Of a stretch of 64,000 nt of DNA, positions 55,763-63,993 are shown in pieces (the stretch's first letter is position 1; each line of letters begins with the position of its first letter). The DNA is from Bacteroidales bacterium (GTDB lineage Bacteria; Bacteroidota; Bacteroidia; Bacteroidales; UBA1402). Under the pieces are notes generated by a model that saw only the letters and a list, made by a program, of their open reading frames with translations, did no database searches and was not told the DNA's origin. The translations under genes were made by a program, and so were the position numbers. Location of the stretch: NCBI GenBank assembly GCA_017380635.1, contig JAFODP010000003.1:20124-84123 (forward strand), written 5' to 3'.

Positions 55763-57925
55763 ATGAAAAAGTTAATGACAACTTTGAGTTGCTTTCTGGC
55801 TGTATTCGCCATGATGGCAAATCACGTGACTGTCAGCAGTAAGGCCGATTTTGAAGCCGCCTTTTTTGCTGAACGCACCAACGACCAGTGCGATACCATT
55901 TTCGTTAAGTCGAATGGTACTGCCATCGGTTTGAACAATGGTAAGAACATGCCTAATGCCGGTAAAATCTGGATTATCGGTGTGGACAACGAAGAAGGTA
56001 AGATGTCTGGTATCAAGCATCAATGGAACCTCCCCATCAACCAAGCGAGCGACAAATTGTCTGTGTTCTTCGAAAATATCGTCTTGCAAGGTGCAGGTGG
56101 TACGGCCAACTCTAAGTATTATTTCCAAACCAAGGACTCCAACTATCACTACATCGATACGCTGAAATTTACCAATTGTGTTTTCCAAGACTACAACCGT
56201 GCACTTTTCCGCGTACAGCCTGCCGAAAAACTCAATGGTTTGAAGGATGCCGGTGATATCAACTACTTTGGCATTGAAGGTTGTACTTTCCGTACCGGTT
56301 ATCAGATTAACAATCCTATGTCTATGTTCCGTATGGATATGCGTGTAGCCGAAATGGTATTCCGCGAAAACTTGTTCTACGATTTGGGTTACGTTCATTC
56401 TCTGATTCAGTTCGCTACCATGTCAGACGATGCCGGTCGTGTGGAGATCGACTTCACTTTCGAAAACAACATTTTCATCGGTTGGAACAACCAGAACTCT
56501 TTAATGATGTTCGACCAATACGTGGGTCCCATGTCTTCTATCAAGATCAACAACAACATGTTCCTCGTTCCCAACTGGTACGATGCTTACAACAACAGCT
56601 TCATCGGCGATTCTATCGCTCAGGCCAATCCCGACACTTTGAGCAATCCCAAGAGAAATTATATTGCCAGTGTTCAATTTGGTATGGTTGAATTCATGAA
56701 CAACGTATTGGTTGGTTACAAAGGTCCGAGAGAAAACATTACCGAAGATGGCGAAGGCGCATGGTTGATGGCTGATACCATTTATCTGACCCAGGAAGAT
56801 CATGGTTTCGATTGGAGCATCTTTACCGATGCTAAGTCAGACCTCTTCAATGTTTGGAAGGGTGAAAAGGTTTACACTGCCGGCGTAGAAGGCGCTCCCA
56901 TCGGTGTGACTTCTCTTTATACCGACGAAAAGAAATCTGTAGTGAACGTGTCCATCGCTGTTGAGGGTTCAAAATCTGCTATCGTTAAGTTGAACGAACA
57001 ATCTGGCGTTTCGCTGAGCAACAAGTTCATCACCGGCGACGAAATTACCATCGAAGCCAACCGCAAGGGTATGTTGAACAAGTTCCTCGGCTGGAGCGAC
57101 GGTGTGAAAGACGAAGTTCGTACCATCACTCTTACCAGCGATTTGAACCTGACTGCTAAGTTCGAAGAACAACCTTACATCGCTGTTTGGAACCTCGAAC
57201 AACTCGACAAGAACAACGTAAAACTGGATGCTCCTTTGGCTGCCAACTACGCTGCCGAAGAAGGTGTTTATTTCTTGAAATATGCTACCCACGATGGTAC
57301 CCAGTATATCGACTCTACCACGCAGGCTATCATGACGCGTAACAACAAAATCAGCAACGACTACATCACCGACTTGCGCAACTGCTTGTTCATCCACTCA
57401 GACAGCGCCACTTTCGCTGACAAAACTCCTGCCGATTATATCTATTTCGAAATTCCTTCTGTAGAAGCCGGTTCATACTTGATGTTCAACATCGGTACCG
57501 ACAACTCTGCTTACAAGACCACCAACGTGGATGTTTCTTTGGATGGTACCACTTGGGAAACCATCAAGACTGCCGATATGTATGGCGATTATGGTCATTG
57601 GATTCAGGTTACTGCCGAAATGCCTGCATCATTGAATGGCAAGAAAGCTTGGGTTCGTATCAAGGGTGATGAAACCAGCGGTTATTATTCTCCCGCTGCT
57701 TTGGACGCTTCGTTTGCAGCCGGTACAGCTCATCGTACCACCGAATACTTGTTCGTTTCAGAAATCTTCTACGTGAAGGCCGATTTCGTGAACGCAATTC
57801 CTTCGGTTAATGTAGCTCCCGCCGACGAAAATATTTACGATATCTTCGGTCGTCGCGTGTTGGATGTTGATAACTTGCAACCCGGTTTGTACATCCAAGC
57901 CGGCAAGAAGTTCATGATCAAGTAA
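55763..57925 (+). CDS. Secreted beta-helix protein with T9SS-like C-terminus
   Basis: The 720-residue protein has a signal peptide (MKKLMTTLSCFLAVFAMMA) and a right-handed beta-helix-like region (about 25-330) with DUF4957/DUF5123 character, for example ALFRVQPAEKLNGL and FENNIFIGWNNQNSLMMF. An InlB-type repeat (about 395-472) is followed by a jelly-roll-like region (about 475-685) and a short end, IYDIFGRRVLDVDNLQPGLY, then GKKFMIK, resembling a T9SS sorting domain. It closes the SusCD operon before a strong terminator. No PL1 catalytic arginine pattern was seen, so it may bind pectin rather than cleave it; lyase activity cannot be excluded. Confidence 0.85.
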   Translation: MKKLMTTLSCFLAVFAMMANHVTVSSKADFEAAFFAERTNDQCDTIFVKSNGTAIGLNNGKNMPNAGKIWIIGVDNEEGKMSGIKHQWNLPINQASDKLSVFFENIVLQGAGGTANSKYYFQTKDSNYHYIDTLKFTNCVFQDYNRALFRVQPAEKLNGLKDAGDINYFGIEGCTFRTGYQINNPMSMFRMDMRVAEMVFRENLFYDLGYVHSLIQFATMSDDAGRVEIDFTFENNIFIGWNNQNSLMMFDQYVGPMSSIKINNNMFLVPNWYDAYNNSFIGDSIAQANPDTLSNPKRNYIASVQFGMVEFMNNVLVGYKGPRENITEDGEGAWLMADTIYLTQEDHGFDWSIFTDAKSDLFNVWKGEKVYTAGVEGAPIGVTSLYTDEKKSVVNVSIAVEGSKSAIVKLNEQSGVSLSNKFITGDEITIEANRKGMLNKFLGWSDGVKDEVRTITLTSDLNLTAKFEEQPYIAVWNLEQLDKNNVKLDAPLAANYAAEEGVYFLKYATHDGTQYIDSTTQAIMTRNNKISNDYITDLRNCLFIHSDSATFADKTPADYIYFEIPSVEAGSYLMFNIGTDNSAYKTTNVDVSLDGTTWETIKTADMYGDYGHWIQVTAEMPASLNGKKAWVRIKGDETSGYYSPAALDASFAAGTAHRTTEYLFVSEIFYVKADFVNAIPSVNVAPADENIYDIFGRRVLDVDNLQPGLYIQAGKKFMIK

Positions 57926-57948
57926 GTGTTGCTTATCTGATATCTTAA

Positions 57949-57981
57949 GGGCCTGATTCTTCGGAGTCGGGCTCTTTTTTT
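57949..57981 (+). terminator. Strong terminator of the pectin locus
   Basis: An 11-base stem (57949-57959 with 57964-57974, allowing G-U pairs) closes a UUCG tetraloop and is followed by seven T. It cleanly separates the locus from the metalloprotease unit. Confidence 0.92.
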
Positions 57982-57983
57982 GT

Positions 57984-58014
57984 TTGCTCAATATAGTGCT
58001 TTTCCGTAACTTCG
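57984..58014 (+). promoter_or_regulatory. Promoter of the metalloprotease gene
   Basis: TTG (57984-57986) is followed after 20 bases by TAACTTCG (58007-58014), a near match to TAnnTTTG. It lies 41 bases before the ATG and directly after the terminator. Confidence 0.65.
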
Positions 58015-58055
58015 CGGCTTGTAATTTTAACGACAGATTTTTAAAGAGAGAGACT

Positions 58056-61000
58056 ATGAATAAAAAGAGGACAAGGATTATTCTGCTTTTGTTTCTGGCT
58101 TGCATATTGCCCCTTCAAATGATGGCGGTGCCGGCTTATCCACAGACCATTTCAGTGAGTCAGGCCGATGGAAAACAAGTGCAGATTAAGCTCTATGGAG
58201 ATGAACATTTTCACTATGCCACCGATGCTTATGGCTATCTGATTAATCAGAAGGCCGATGGCAATTACTATTATTCTTCTTTTTCGCAGGACGGACGTGT
58301 TCTGTTGAGTGAACATCCCTACGGCTCGATGCAGAAGGCGATGCATCGCGAGCAGATTCCGCAAGCGGTGAAAGATTTGGCCATGCGGCGTCGTGAACAG
58401 ATGCTTGGTCGCAGTCACAGCGCGGGCCTCCGCTCCGCTCCGGCCCGCTCCAGCAAGCAGACCCAGTCCCGACAGTTGGTGCTTTTGGTAGAATTCCAGG
58501 ACGTGAAATTCACCACTTACGACCCCAAGCAATCCTTCTCCGATTTGCTCAACAAGGAAAACTACTACCAAGGCGGTGCACATGGTTCGGCTCGCGATTA
58601 TTTCCTGGCCAACTCCATGCATCAGTTCGATCCATCTTTCGATGTGTATGGTCCTTATGCCACTACCAATGCGATGGCCGAATACGGTGGCAACGATAGT
58701 TACGGTGGCGATAAGAATCCTACGGCTATGGTTATCGAAGCCTTGAGAGCAGCGGTGGCCGATGGGGTAGATCTGAGTCTCTACGATGCCAACAACGATA
58801 AGGTGCTCGACAATGTTTATGTGTTCTATGCCGGTTACAGCGAATCGGAAGGTGCCGAAGAAAATACCATTTGGCCACATTCCTATACCATGTACTACGA
58901 CAATGTCGAGTTGAACGGCATCCGTTTGGATACTTATGCTTGTTCGGCAGAAATGCGCATGCAGGACCATCATATGGCGGGTATCGGAACCTTCTGTCAT
59001 GAATATTCGCACGTGCTGGGTCTTTGGGATATGTACGATACCGACTACGAAGCTTCTGGCGGTCAGGCGTACCATTGGGACGCTCTTTCCTTGATGGCCA
59101 GCGGTAGCTACAACAACAGAGGCTATTGTCCTCCTTATCTCAATGCCGAAGAAAGAGCACAGTTGGGTTGGTTCGACATTCCTCTTTTGGAAGAAGCCGG
59201 CGATTATACTTTGCAGACCATCGCGCACAACCAGGCATATCGCATCGATACCGACAACGAGAATGAGTATTTTGTGATAGAATATCGCAAGAAAGAAGAT
59301 TGGGACTCTTATATTCCGGGCGAAGGTATCATCATCTATCACGTGGATAAATCGCAGAACATGGTTAACGGCATGACGGCTGCGCAACGTTGGATGGTCA
59401 ATGCTGTCAACTGTTATCCGGAACATCGCTGTATGTATATCGTGGATGCCAACAACCAGAAAGCCGCCATCGCCAAAGATGTTTATTATCCTTCGGCCAA
59501 AGGTAACAATGCGTTCAATCTCACTTCTAAACCTGCCGCTTTATCGTGGGCGGGTGTGCCTCTGCCATTCCAGATTGAAGCCATGCAGCACGACGGACAA
59601 ACCGCCACTTTCAAAGCGAAGGTGGATCACGAATTTGCTCATGTGGCCGGTGTCGTTTCTCTTTACGATGGCAATCCTTTGGCCAATGCGGTGGTGCAAT
59701 TGCGTCCCATTGTGGAAACACGCTCGGCTTTCGGTTTGAGAATGTTGCGTGCCGCCAACGAAGAAAACAGCTATATCTGTCGTAGCAATTCGCAAGGTGT
59801 GTACGGATTCTACAATATTCCTGCCGGTAGATATCTGCTTACTTGTCAGGCCGATAAATATATGCCGCTCAGCTACGAAATGCAGTTGGAAAACAAGGCC
59901 TACAAACAAAATCTGGTGATGCTTACCGAAGACGAACAATATTTCCACGAAGGATTTTCTTGGTACAACAAGGAAGATTTGATTTCGATGTCGGTGGGCA
60001 CCGGCGGTTCGTCTTTCATCTTGGGTGCTCGCTGGACGGCAGAAGAACTCAAGGAAGTGGTTGGCGAATTGTTCGGCACCATGACTCTGGCTCTGTCTTC
60101 GGGCAATCCCGATGTTACTTGTATGATTATCAGAGACGATACGACGATTATTGCAGAAAAGTCCATCGAGAATGCGCCTTCCGGCGATGTCAGCTTCAAC
60201 TTTATGTCCGACACGATTTCCATCGAAGCAGAGCAGGATTATATCATCGGATTCTTGATTGAAGATTATCCGGAATCGGCTTATCCTGTGAAGATTGATA
60301 ATGGTCCTGCGGTCAAAGGTAAAGGCGACCTGATTTATGGTGGCCCGGAAGATGGCTGGCTGGGTCTTGCGGATGTGTCCAATGGTAGTATCGATGCCAA
60401 CTGGGTGTTATCGTTCGTTACTTGCGTGAATAAGCCTTATGTGCCGGTAGAAGAACTCAGTCTGGCCAAAGACAGTATGCAAATGCGTGCGGGCGAAGAA
60501 TATTATATGCCTACCAAGATTTTGCCTTCCGACGCTACTTATCGTACTTCGCAATGGACGAGCAGCGATGAAAATGTGGTGAAGGTGAACAATACCGGTC
60601 TGATTCAGGCGCGCGCAGTGGGCGAAGCTTACGTGAAAGTGAGTGTCGATCGTGGCCGCATGAGCGATTCCTGCAAAATTGTGGTGGTGCCTTCTTTGAC
60701 TTCTGGAGTGAAAGTGCAGAGTACGCAGCATCATATCCTGATGTCGTGGACTGCCGGTGTGGACGATAATTGGAAATTGTATTATGCGCCCACCAGCAAT
60801 CCGTCTGCGGTAGATAGTCTCGATTTGGACGAACCTTTGGCATGCCTGAGCGGACTGAAAGAAGCCGCTACCTACAACCTGAAAGTGTACGCCTACAGCG
60901 AATCTGTGCTGACCGACTCCATTGTCAGAGTGGTGAATATGGCGAAAGCCAAGAGCGATTATCCTGCCATTTATATTGCTCCTTCTTATGTTGCCGAAAG

Positions 61001-61196
61001 TCCATTCCTTTTGGATGTTCACAACCTGAAATCGGCCTACGAATCCATGAAATGGTATATCGATGAAAAAGAGGTGCAAGCACCTTTGGTTCGTGCTTTG
61101 CCGGCGGGTGAACATCTCTTGGAAGTAGAGATTCATTATGGCGCAGACAAAGGCGTGGAATATATCCGTAGAAAAATTCAAGTGAAAGAAAAATAA
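58056..61196 (+). CDS. M6-family metalloprotease
   Basis: The 1046-residue secreted protein starts with a signal peptide (LLFLACILPLQMMA). It has a prodomain (about 28-120), a Ser/Arg-rich linker that contains a GC palindrome, and a gluzincin/metzincin-like catalytic domain with HEYSHVLGLWDMYD at 315-328 (the H-E-x2-H-x2-G-x2-D zinc motif). Later parts include a carboxypeptidase-regulatory-like domain (about 530-610), a C-terminal region with a bacterial Ig-like (BIG2) domain near 795-880 and an Fn3-like domain. Members of the M6 group (immune inhibitor A type) digest host or environmental proteins. No T9SS tail is evident. The ATG at 58056 is favoured because it starts the signal peptide and lies downstream of the promoter. 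Confidence 0.92.
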   Translation: MNKKRTRIILLLFLACILPLQMMAVPAYPQTISVSQADGKQVQIKLYGDEHFHYATDAYGYLINQKADGNYYYSSFSQDGRVLLSEHPYGSMQKAMHREQIPQAVKDLAMRRREQMLGRSHSAGLRSAPARSSKQTQSRQLVLLVEFQDVKFTTYDPKQSFSDLLNKENYYQGGAHGSARDYFLANSMHQFDPSFDVYGPYATTNAMAEYGGNDSYGGDKNPTAMVIEALRAAVADGVDLSLYDANNDKVLDNVYVFYAGYSESEGAEENTIWPHSYTMYYDNVELNGIRLDTYACSAEMRMQDHHMAGIGTFCHEYSHVLGLWDMYDTDYEASGGQAYHWDALSLMASGSYNNRGYCPPYLNAEERAQLGWFDIPLLEEAGDYTLQTIAHNQAYRIDTDNENEYFVIEYRKKEDWDSYIPGEGIIIYHVDKSQNMVNGMTAAQRWMVNAVNCYPEHRCMYIVDANNQKAAIAKDVYYPSAKGNNAFNLTSKPAALSWAGVPLPFQIEAMQHDGQTATFKAKVDHEFAHVAGVVSLYDGNPLANAVVQLRPIVETRSAFGLRMLRAANEENSYICRSNSQGVYGFYNIPAGRYLLTCQADKYMPLSYEMQLENKAYKQNLVMLTEDEQYFHEGFSWYNKEDLISMSVGTGGSSFILGARWTAEELKEVVGELFGTMTLALSSGNPDVTCMIIRDDTTIIAEKSIENAPSGDVSFNFMSDTISIEAEQDYIIGFLIEDYPESAYPVKIDNGPAVKGKGDLIYGGPEDGWLGLADVSNGSIDANWVLSFVTCVNKPYVPVEELSLAKDSMQMRAGEEYYMPTKILPSDATYRTSQWTSSDENVVKVNNTGLIQARAVGEAYVKVSVDRGRMSDSCKIVVVPSLTSGVKVQSTQHHILMSWTAGVDDNWKLYYAPTSNPSAVDSLDLDEPLACLSGLKEAATYNLKVYAYSESVLTDSIVRVVNMAKAKSDYPAIYIAPSYVAESPFLLDVHNLKSAYESMKWYIDEKEVQAPLVRALPAGEHLLEVEIHYGADKGVEYIRRKIQVKEK
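58422..58448. repeat. In-frame GC palindrome, copy 1
   Basis: GCGGGCC (58422-58428) and GGCCCGC (58442-58448) flank the loop TCCGCTCCGCTCC. It lies inside the metalloprotease gene and encodes part of the linker AGLRSAPARSS. Nearly the same loop and arms occur at 63021-63054. Confidence 0.85.
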
Positions 61197-61204
61197 CAGT
61201 CGAT

Positions 61205-61633
61205 ATGATGAAAAATAAATATAGCATTTTGCTGGCCTTATTGGCTTTAATCGTTGTTTGTTCCTCTTGTAAAGAAGATCCGCTCTTGAAAGAAGCCCGC
61301 GAGTTTGCCTTGAAACAAGGCGAAGTGGGTGTGTACGAAAAAGATAAGACCAAGCCTGTTTTTGTGTACGACGAAGATAAACATCAGCTGGCTGCCAATC
61401 CGATGCAGTTTATGTGTCGCATCCAGACCGACGATCAAGCCAAAATGTTGCAAATGACGCTGGATAAACAGCCAACGCTGGCGGCTACCTGTAAACTTAG
61501 TGTGAAAAGCAAAGGTGTTCCTTCTATCGGCAGTCAGTGCCAGGTGGAAGTCTTGAAAATCGAGGGCGACAAAGTGTGGTTGCTCGACCACGAATCGTAC
61601 ATGAGTTTCATTTTCTATTATCCGCAGCAGTGA
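61205..61633 (+). CDS. Small lipoprotein of unknown function
   Basis: The 142-residue protein has a lipoprotein signal (LIVVCSSC) and a short mature domain of about 120 residues with a beta-type pattern (KPVFVYDEDKHQLAANPMQF). No family is recognised. It starts 8 bases after the metalloprotease, and its stop overlaps the GTG start of the carboxypeptidase gene (GTGA), so the three are probably one transcript. Confidence 0.78.
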   Translation: MMKNKYSILLALLALIVVCSSCKEDPLLKEAREFALKQGEVGVYEKDKTKPVFVYDEDKHQLAANPMQFMCRIQTDDQAKMLQMTLDKQPTLAATCKLSVKSKGVPSIGSQCQVEVLKIEGDKVWLLDHESYMSFIFYYPQQ

Positions 61634-63153
61634 AATTTCGCTCAGGCTTGTTGATAGGGCTGCTTTTGTCGATGCTTTCGCTATCGGCCGAGAATCCTTT
61701 TAATGGGCAGGATTATCGTGGCGCATCCATCTCTTATCTTTTGATGGACGCTGCGAGTGGGCGTGTTTGCGAGGCTTATCAGCCGGAAAAACTCTTGAGT
61801 TCGGCTTCCATAGTCAAGCTTTTCAGCACCGCTACGGCCTTGGAAGTGTTAGGCTCTGAGCATCGTTTCGATACTTATCTTTTTCACGATGGGCAAGTGC
61901 GCGATGGCGTTTTGCATGGCAATCTGTGGATACTGCCTTTGGGCGACCCAAGTTTGGGTTCGGCCTTGTTTTATGAACATCCTTTTGCTTTCCTTGATGA
62001 ATGGACTGCGGCTTTGCAAAAAGCGGGCATTCGCCAGCTGAAGGGTAGTGTGCGTTTGCTCGACATCTGGGCCGATGAACAGGCTGTTTCTCCTTATTGG
62101 ATTTGGGAAGATTTGGGCAATTACTACGCTGCCGGCGTGTATTCGGCAGCCGTGTACGAAAATGCGCTCGATTTGCATCTGCACAGTGGTGCGGTGGGCA
62201 GTCCGGTGGCCTTGCAGTCGATGTATCCTTCATTGCCTTCTTTTCAGTTCGATGTGCAAGTGCTGGCGGCCAACAATCGTAAAGACAGTGCTTATGTGTA
62301 TGGCGTTCCTTATCAAGCGAAAAGACGCGTGTACGGCAGCATTCCTGCGGGTCGTGAAAACTTTCGAGTGCGGGCCGACAATCCTAATCCGACGGCCAGT
62401 TTACGCTGGTTGTGGCAAGAACATTTGCTCAGGTCGGGTGTGGCTATTGGTGAAGTATTGTCCTTTGAAGAAGGTGTTTCAAAGCAGTTGCCGTCTTTGT
62501 TTTCCGCTTCATTGCAATCTCCCGAAGATATTTCTCGAACGATGGCTTCGCATGCATCGCAAGGCCGCTTGCTGTATCATCACACTTCGCCCGCATTGTC
62601 CGAAATTATCAAAGTGACCAATTTCAAGAGCAACAACTTGTTGGCCGAATATTTGGCGCGTCATGCGGCTTGGCATTTGGGTGAGGCATTGCCATTGTCG
62701 GCGGGTGCTTCGCTTCGTGCTATGCTCGATTTCTGGAAAAATAAAGGCTTGGATTTGTCGGGCTGTTCTTTGAAAGATGCTTGTGGTTTGGCGCCTCAGA
62801 CGGCTTTTTCGCCTGCTTTCCTGGCCGATGTCTTGCGCTATATGTGCTTGGAAAGTGCGAATGCCGATGTTTTTATGGCGTCTATTCCGCTTGCCGGCAA
62901 AGAAGGAACGCTGCGATCTTTGGCGGTGGATGTGCCAGGCGCCTTGCGCTTGAAATCCGGTTCTATGTCGGGTGTACGCTGTTATGCCGGCTACTATACT
63001 TTGCCCGCTGTCAATGCTGAGCTTGCGGGCTCCGCTGCCGCTCCGCCCGCAAGCCGCTACATCCTCGTTCTCATGATCAATCGCAGCCATCTGCCCACGG
63101 CCCGTCTGCTAAGCGACATTCGCCAATGGCTTAAGGCAAATCTCCCACGATAA
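61630..63153 (+). CDS. dacB: D-alanyl-D-alanine carboxypeptidase/endopeptidase, S13 (PBP4/DacB type)
   Basis: The 507-residue periplasmic enzyme trims or cleaves peptidoglycan stem peptides. The three penicillin-binding motifs are S60-I-V-K63, S334-N-N and K442-S-G. The GTG at 61630 was chosen because it starts directly with a signal peptide (LLIGLLLSMLSLSA) and overlaps the preceding stop; a longer version starting upstream would lack a signal at the N-terminus. Near the C-terminus (about 465-475) a stretch AELAGSAAAPPAS is encoded by a GC palindrome and looks inserted in a surface loop. The gene converges with the leucine-rich-repeat fragment, overlapping by 23 bases. Confidence 0.93.
   Translation: MKFRSGLLIGLLLSMLSLSAENPFNGQDYRGASISYLLMDAASGRVCEAYQPEKLLSSASIVKLFSTATALEVLGSEHRFDTYLFHDGQVRDGVLHGNLWILPLGDPSLGSALFYEHPFAFLDEWTAALQKAGIRQLKGSVRLLDIWADEQAVSPYWIWEDLGNYYAAGVYSAAVYENALDLHLHSGAVGSPVALQSMYPSLPSFQFDVQVLAANNRKDSAYVYGVPYQAKRRVYGSIPAGRENFRVRADNPNPTASLRWLWQEHLLRSGVAIGEVLSFEEGVSKQLPSLFSASLQSPEDISRTMASHASQGRLLYHHTSPALSEIIKVTNFKSNNLLAEYLARHAAWHLGEALPLSAGASLRAMLDFWKNKGLDLSGCSLKDACGLAPQTAFSPAFLADVLRYMCLESANADVFMASIPLAGKEGTLRSLAVDVPGALRLKSGSMSGVRCYAGYYTLPAVNAELAGSAAAPPASRYILVLMINRSHLPTARLLSDIRQWLKANLPR
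63021..63054. repeat. In-frame GC palindrome, copy 2
   Basis: GCTTGCGGGC (63021-63030) and GCCCGCAAGC (63045-63054) form a perfect 10-base stem around the loop TCCGCTGCCGCTCC. It lies inside dacB in frame. The loop differs from copy 1 by one inserted G. Confidence 0.9.
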
Positions 63154-63460
63154 TCATTTTGCCCCAATGTTGTGCCTGACGATACTTCTCTACCGAGGCT
63201 TGTGGCACATGTACGCGAATATCTTTTCTGTTGAATATCACCGACAAAGGCTGAGGCTCCAAGGCGTAATTATACACATCCTTCAAGCTGTCGCAATAAA
63301 AGAAAGCGTACTCGCCAATGCTTTCAACGCCGGCCGGAATCTCTATTTTCTGTAAGTTGGTGCATCTCCAAAACACGCCTCTGTCTATGTTTTTCAGCGT
63401 GGAAGGAAGCTCAATGAATTGTAGCTCTATACATTCGCCGTATTTACAACCTGTTATTAC
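63131..63460 (-). pseudogene. BspA-type leucine-rich-repeat protein, C-terminal fragment
   Basis: About 109 codons are open on the minus strand, from just after a TGA (63461-63463) to the stop at 63131. They encode BspA/LRR_5 repeats (LPSTLKNIDRGVFWRCTNLQ, then IEIPAGVESIGEYAFFYCDS) and a tail typical of the end of such proteins (VHVPQASVEKYRQAQHW). There is no proper start codon with a signal peptide and far fewer repeats than in complete members, so it looks like the remnant of a larger surface protein. A GTG at 63376 could start an 81-residue product, but this would cut a repeat. A minus-strand promoter-like site lies at 63641. Confidence 0.75.
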
Positions 63461-63640
63461 TCAATATTTTGCAAGTAATAAGTCAGAAATATGGTCATAA
63501 CCTTTAAGGGTGCATTCTAATAGGTGAAGATTTAACTTTTTTATTGTTTCTTAACGTTATAAGCGTGTCAACAAAGGGCTTTTCTTCTCTTTTCAGTGCT
63601 ATTTGCAGTTTGATGTTTCCATCATTCCACGTTTTCGGCA

Positions 63641-63670
63641 CAAAGGTACGACAATTTCCAAGAACGGCAA
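63641..63670 (-). promoter_or_regulatory. Minus-strand promoter upstream of the LRR fragment
   Basis: On the minus strand TTG (63668-63670) is followed after 19 bases by TACCTTTG (63641-63648), a full consensus match. It points toward the leucine-rich-repeat fragment about 180 bases away. Confidence 0.65.
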
Positions 63671-63767
63671 AGGCACACTTCTATCAATCTATTATTTTAG
63701 AGGGAGTGAAATCTGCCGCTTGCCAAATTTCTCTCTGTCGAAAATAATAAGCCTCTGAAAGATTTGA

Positions 63768-63819
63768 GAACAGTTTGAACGATAGGTTTTCAAGTAAAGA
63801 CCTATTATTTATGCTGTTC
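63768..63819. repeat. Nested inverted repeat
   Basis: GAACAG (63768-63773) pairs with CTGTTC (63814-63819), and inside it ATAGGT (63782-63787) pairs with ACCTAT (63800-63805). A T-rich stretch follows on the plus strand. It could be a weak terminator or a structured RNA element. Confidence 0.5.
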
Positions 63820-63985
63820 TTTGTTTCTACTATTTCGTCAGTCGTTTATCTCCGTTGCCGGATGCAGATTCAAGCCAAGCCGATGAATAGGAAAAGGTTT
63901 TGGAACTGTTTACTCTCCAACGGAGGAAGAAACTGCTCCAAACGGTTTACCGCTCGACCTTTTCTTATTCTAAAAGAGGTTTGGC

Positions 63986-63993
63986 TACCTTTG
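63986..63993 (+). promoter_or_regulatory. Candidate -7 box at the right edge
   Basis: TACCTTTG followed by CATCCG is a good -7 match of the kind seen before strongly expressed Bacteroidota genes. The -33 region is only T-rich. The gene it serves lies outside the window. Confidence 0.45.

Noticed and set aside
63500..63645. Minus-strand frame of about 44 codons beginning at a GTG near 63640 (PKTWNDGNIKLQIALKREEK)
   Set aside because: The GTG lies directly behind the -7 box, so it could not be on that transcript with a leader, and no family was recognised. It may be a remnant, but there is not enough to call a gene.
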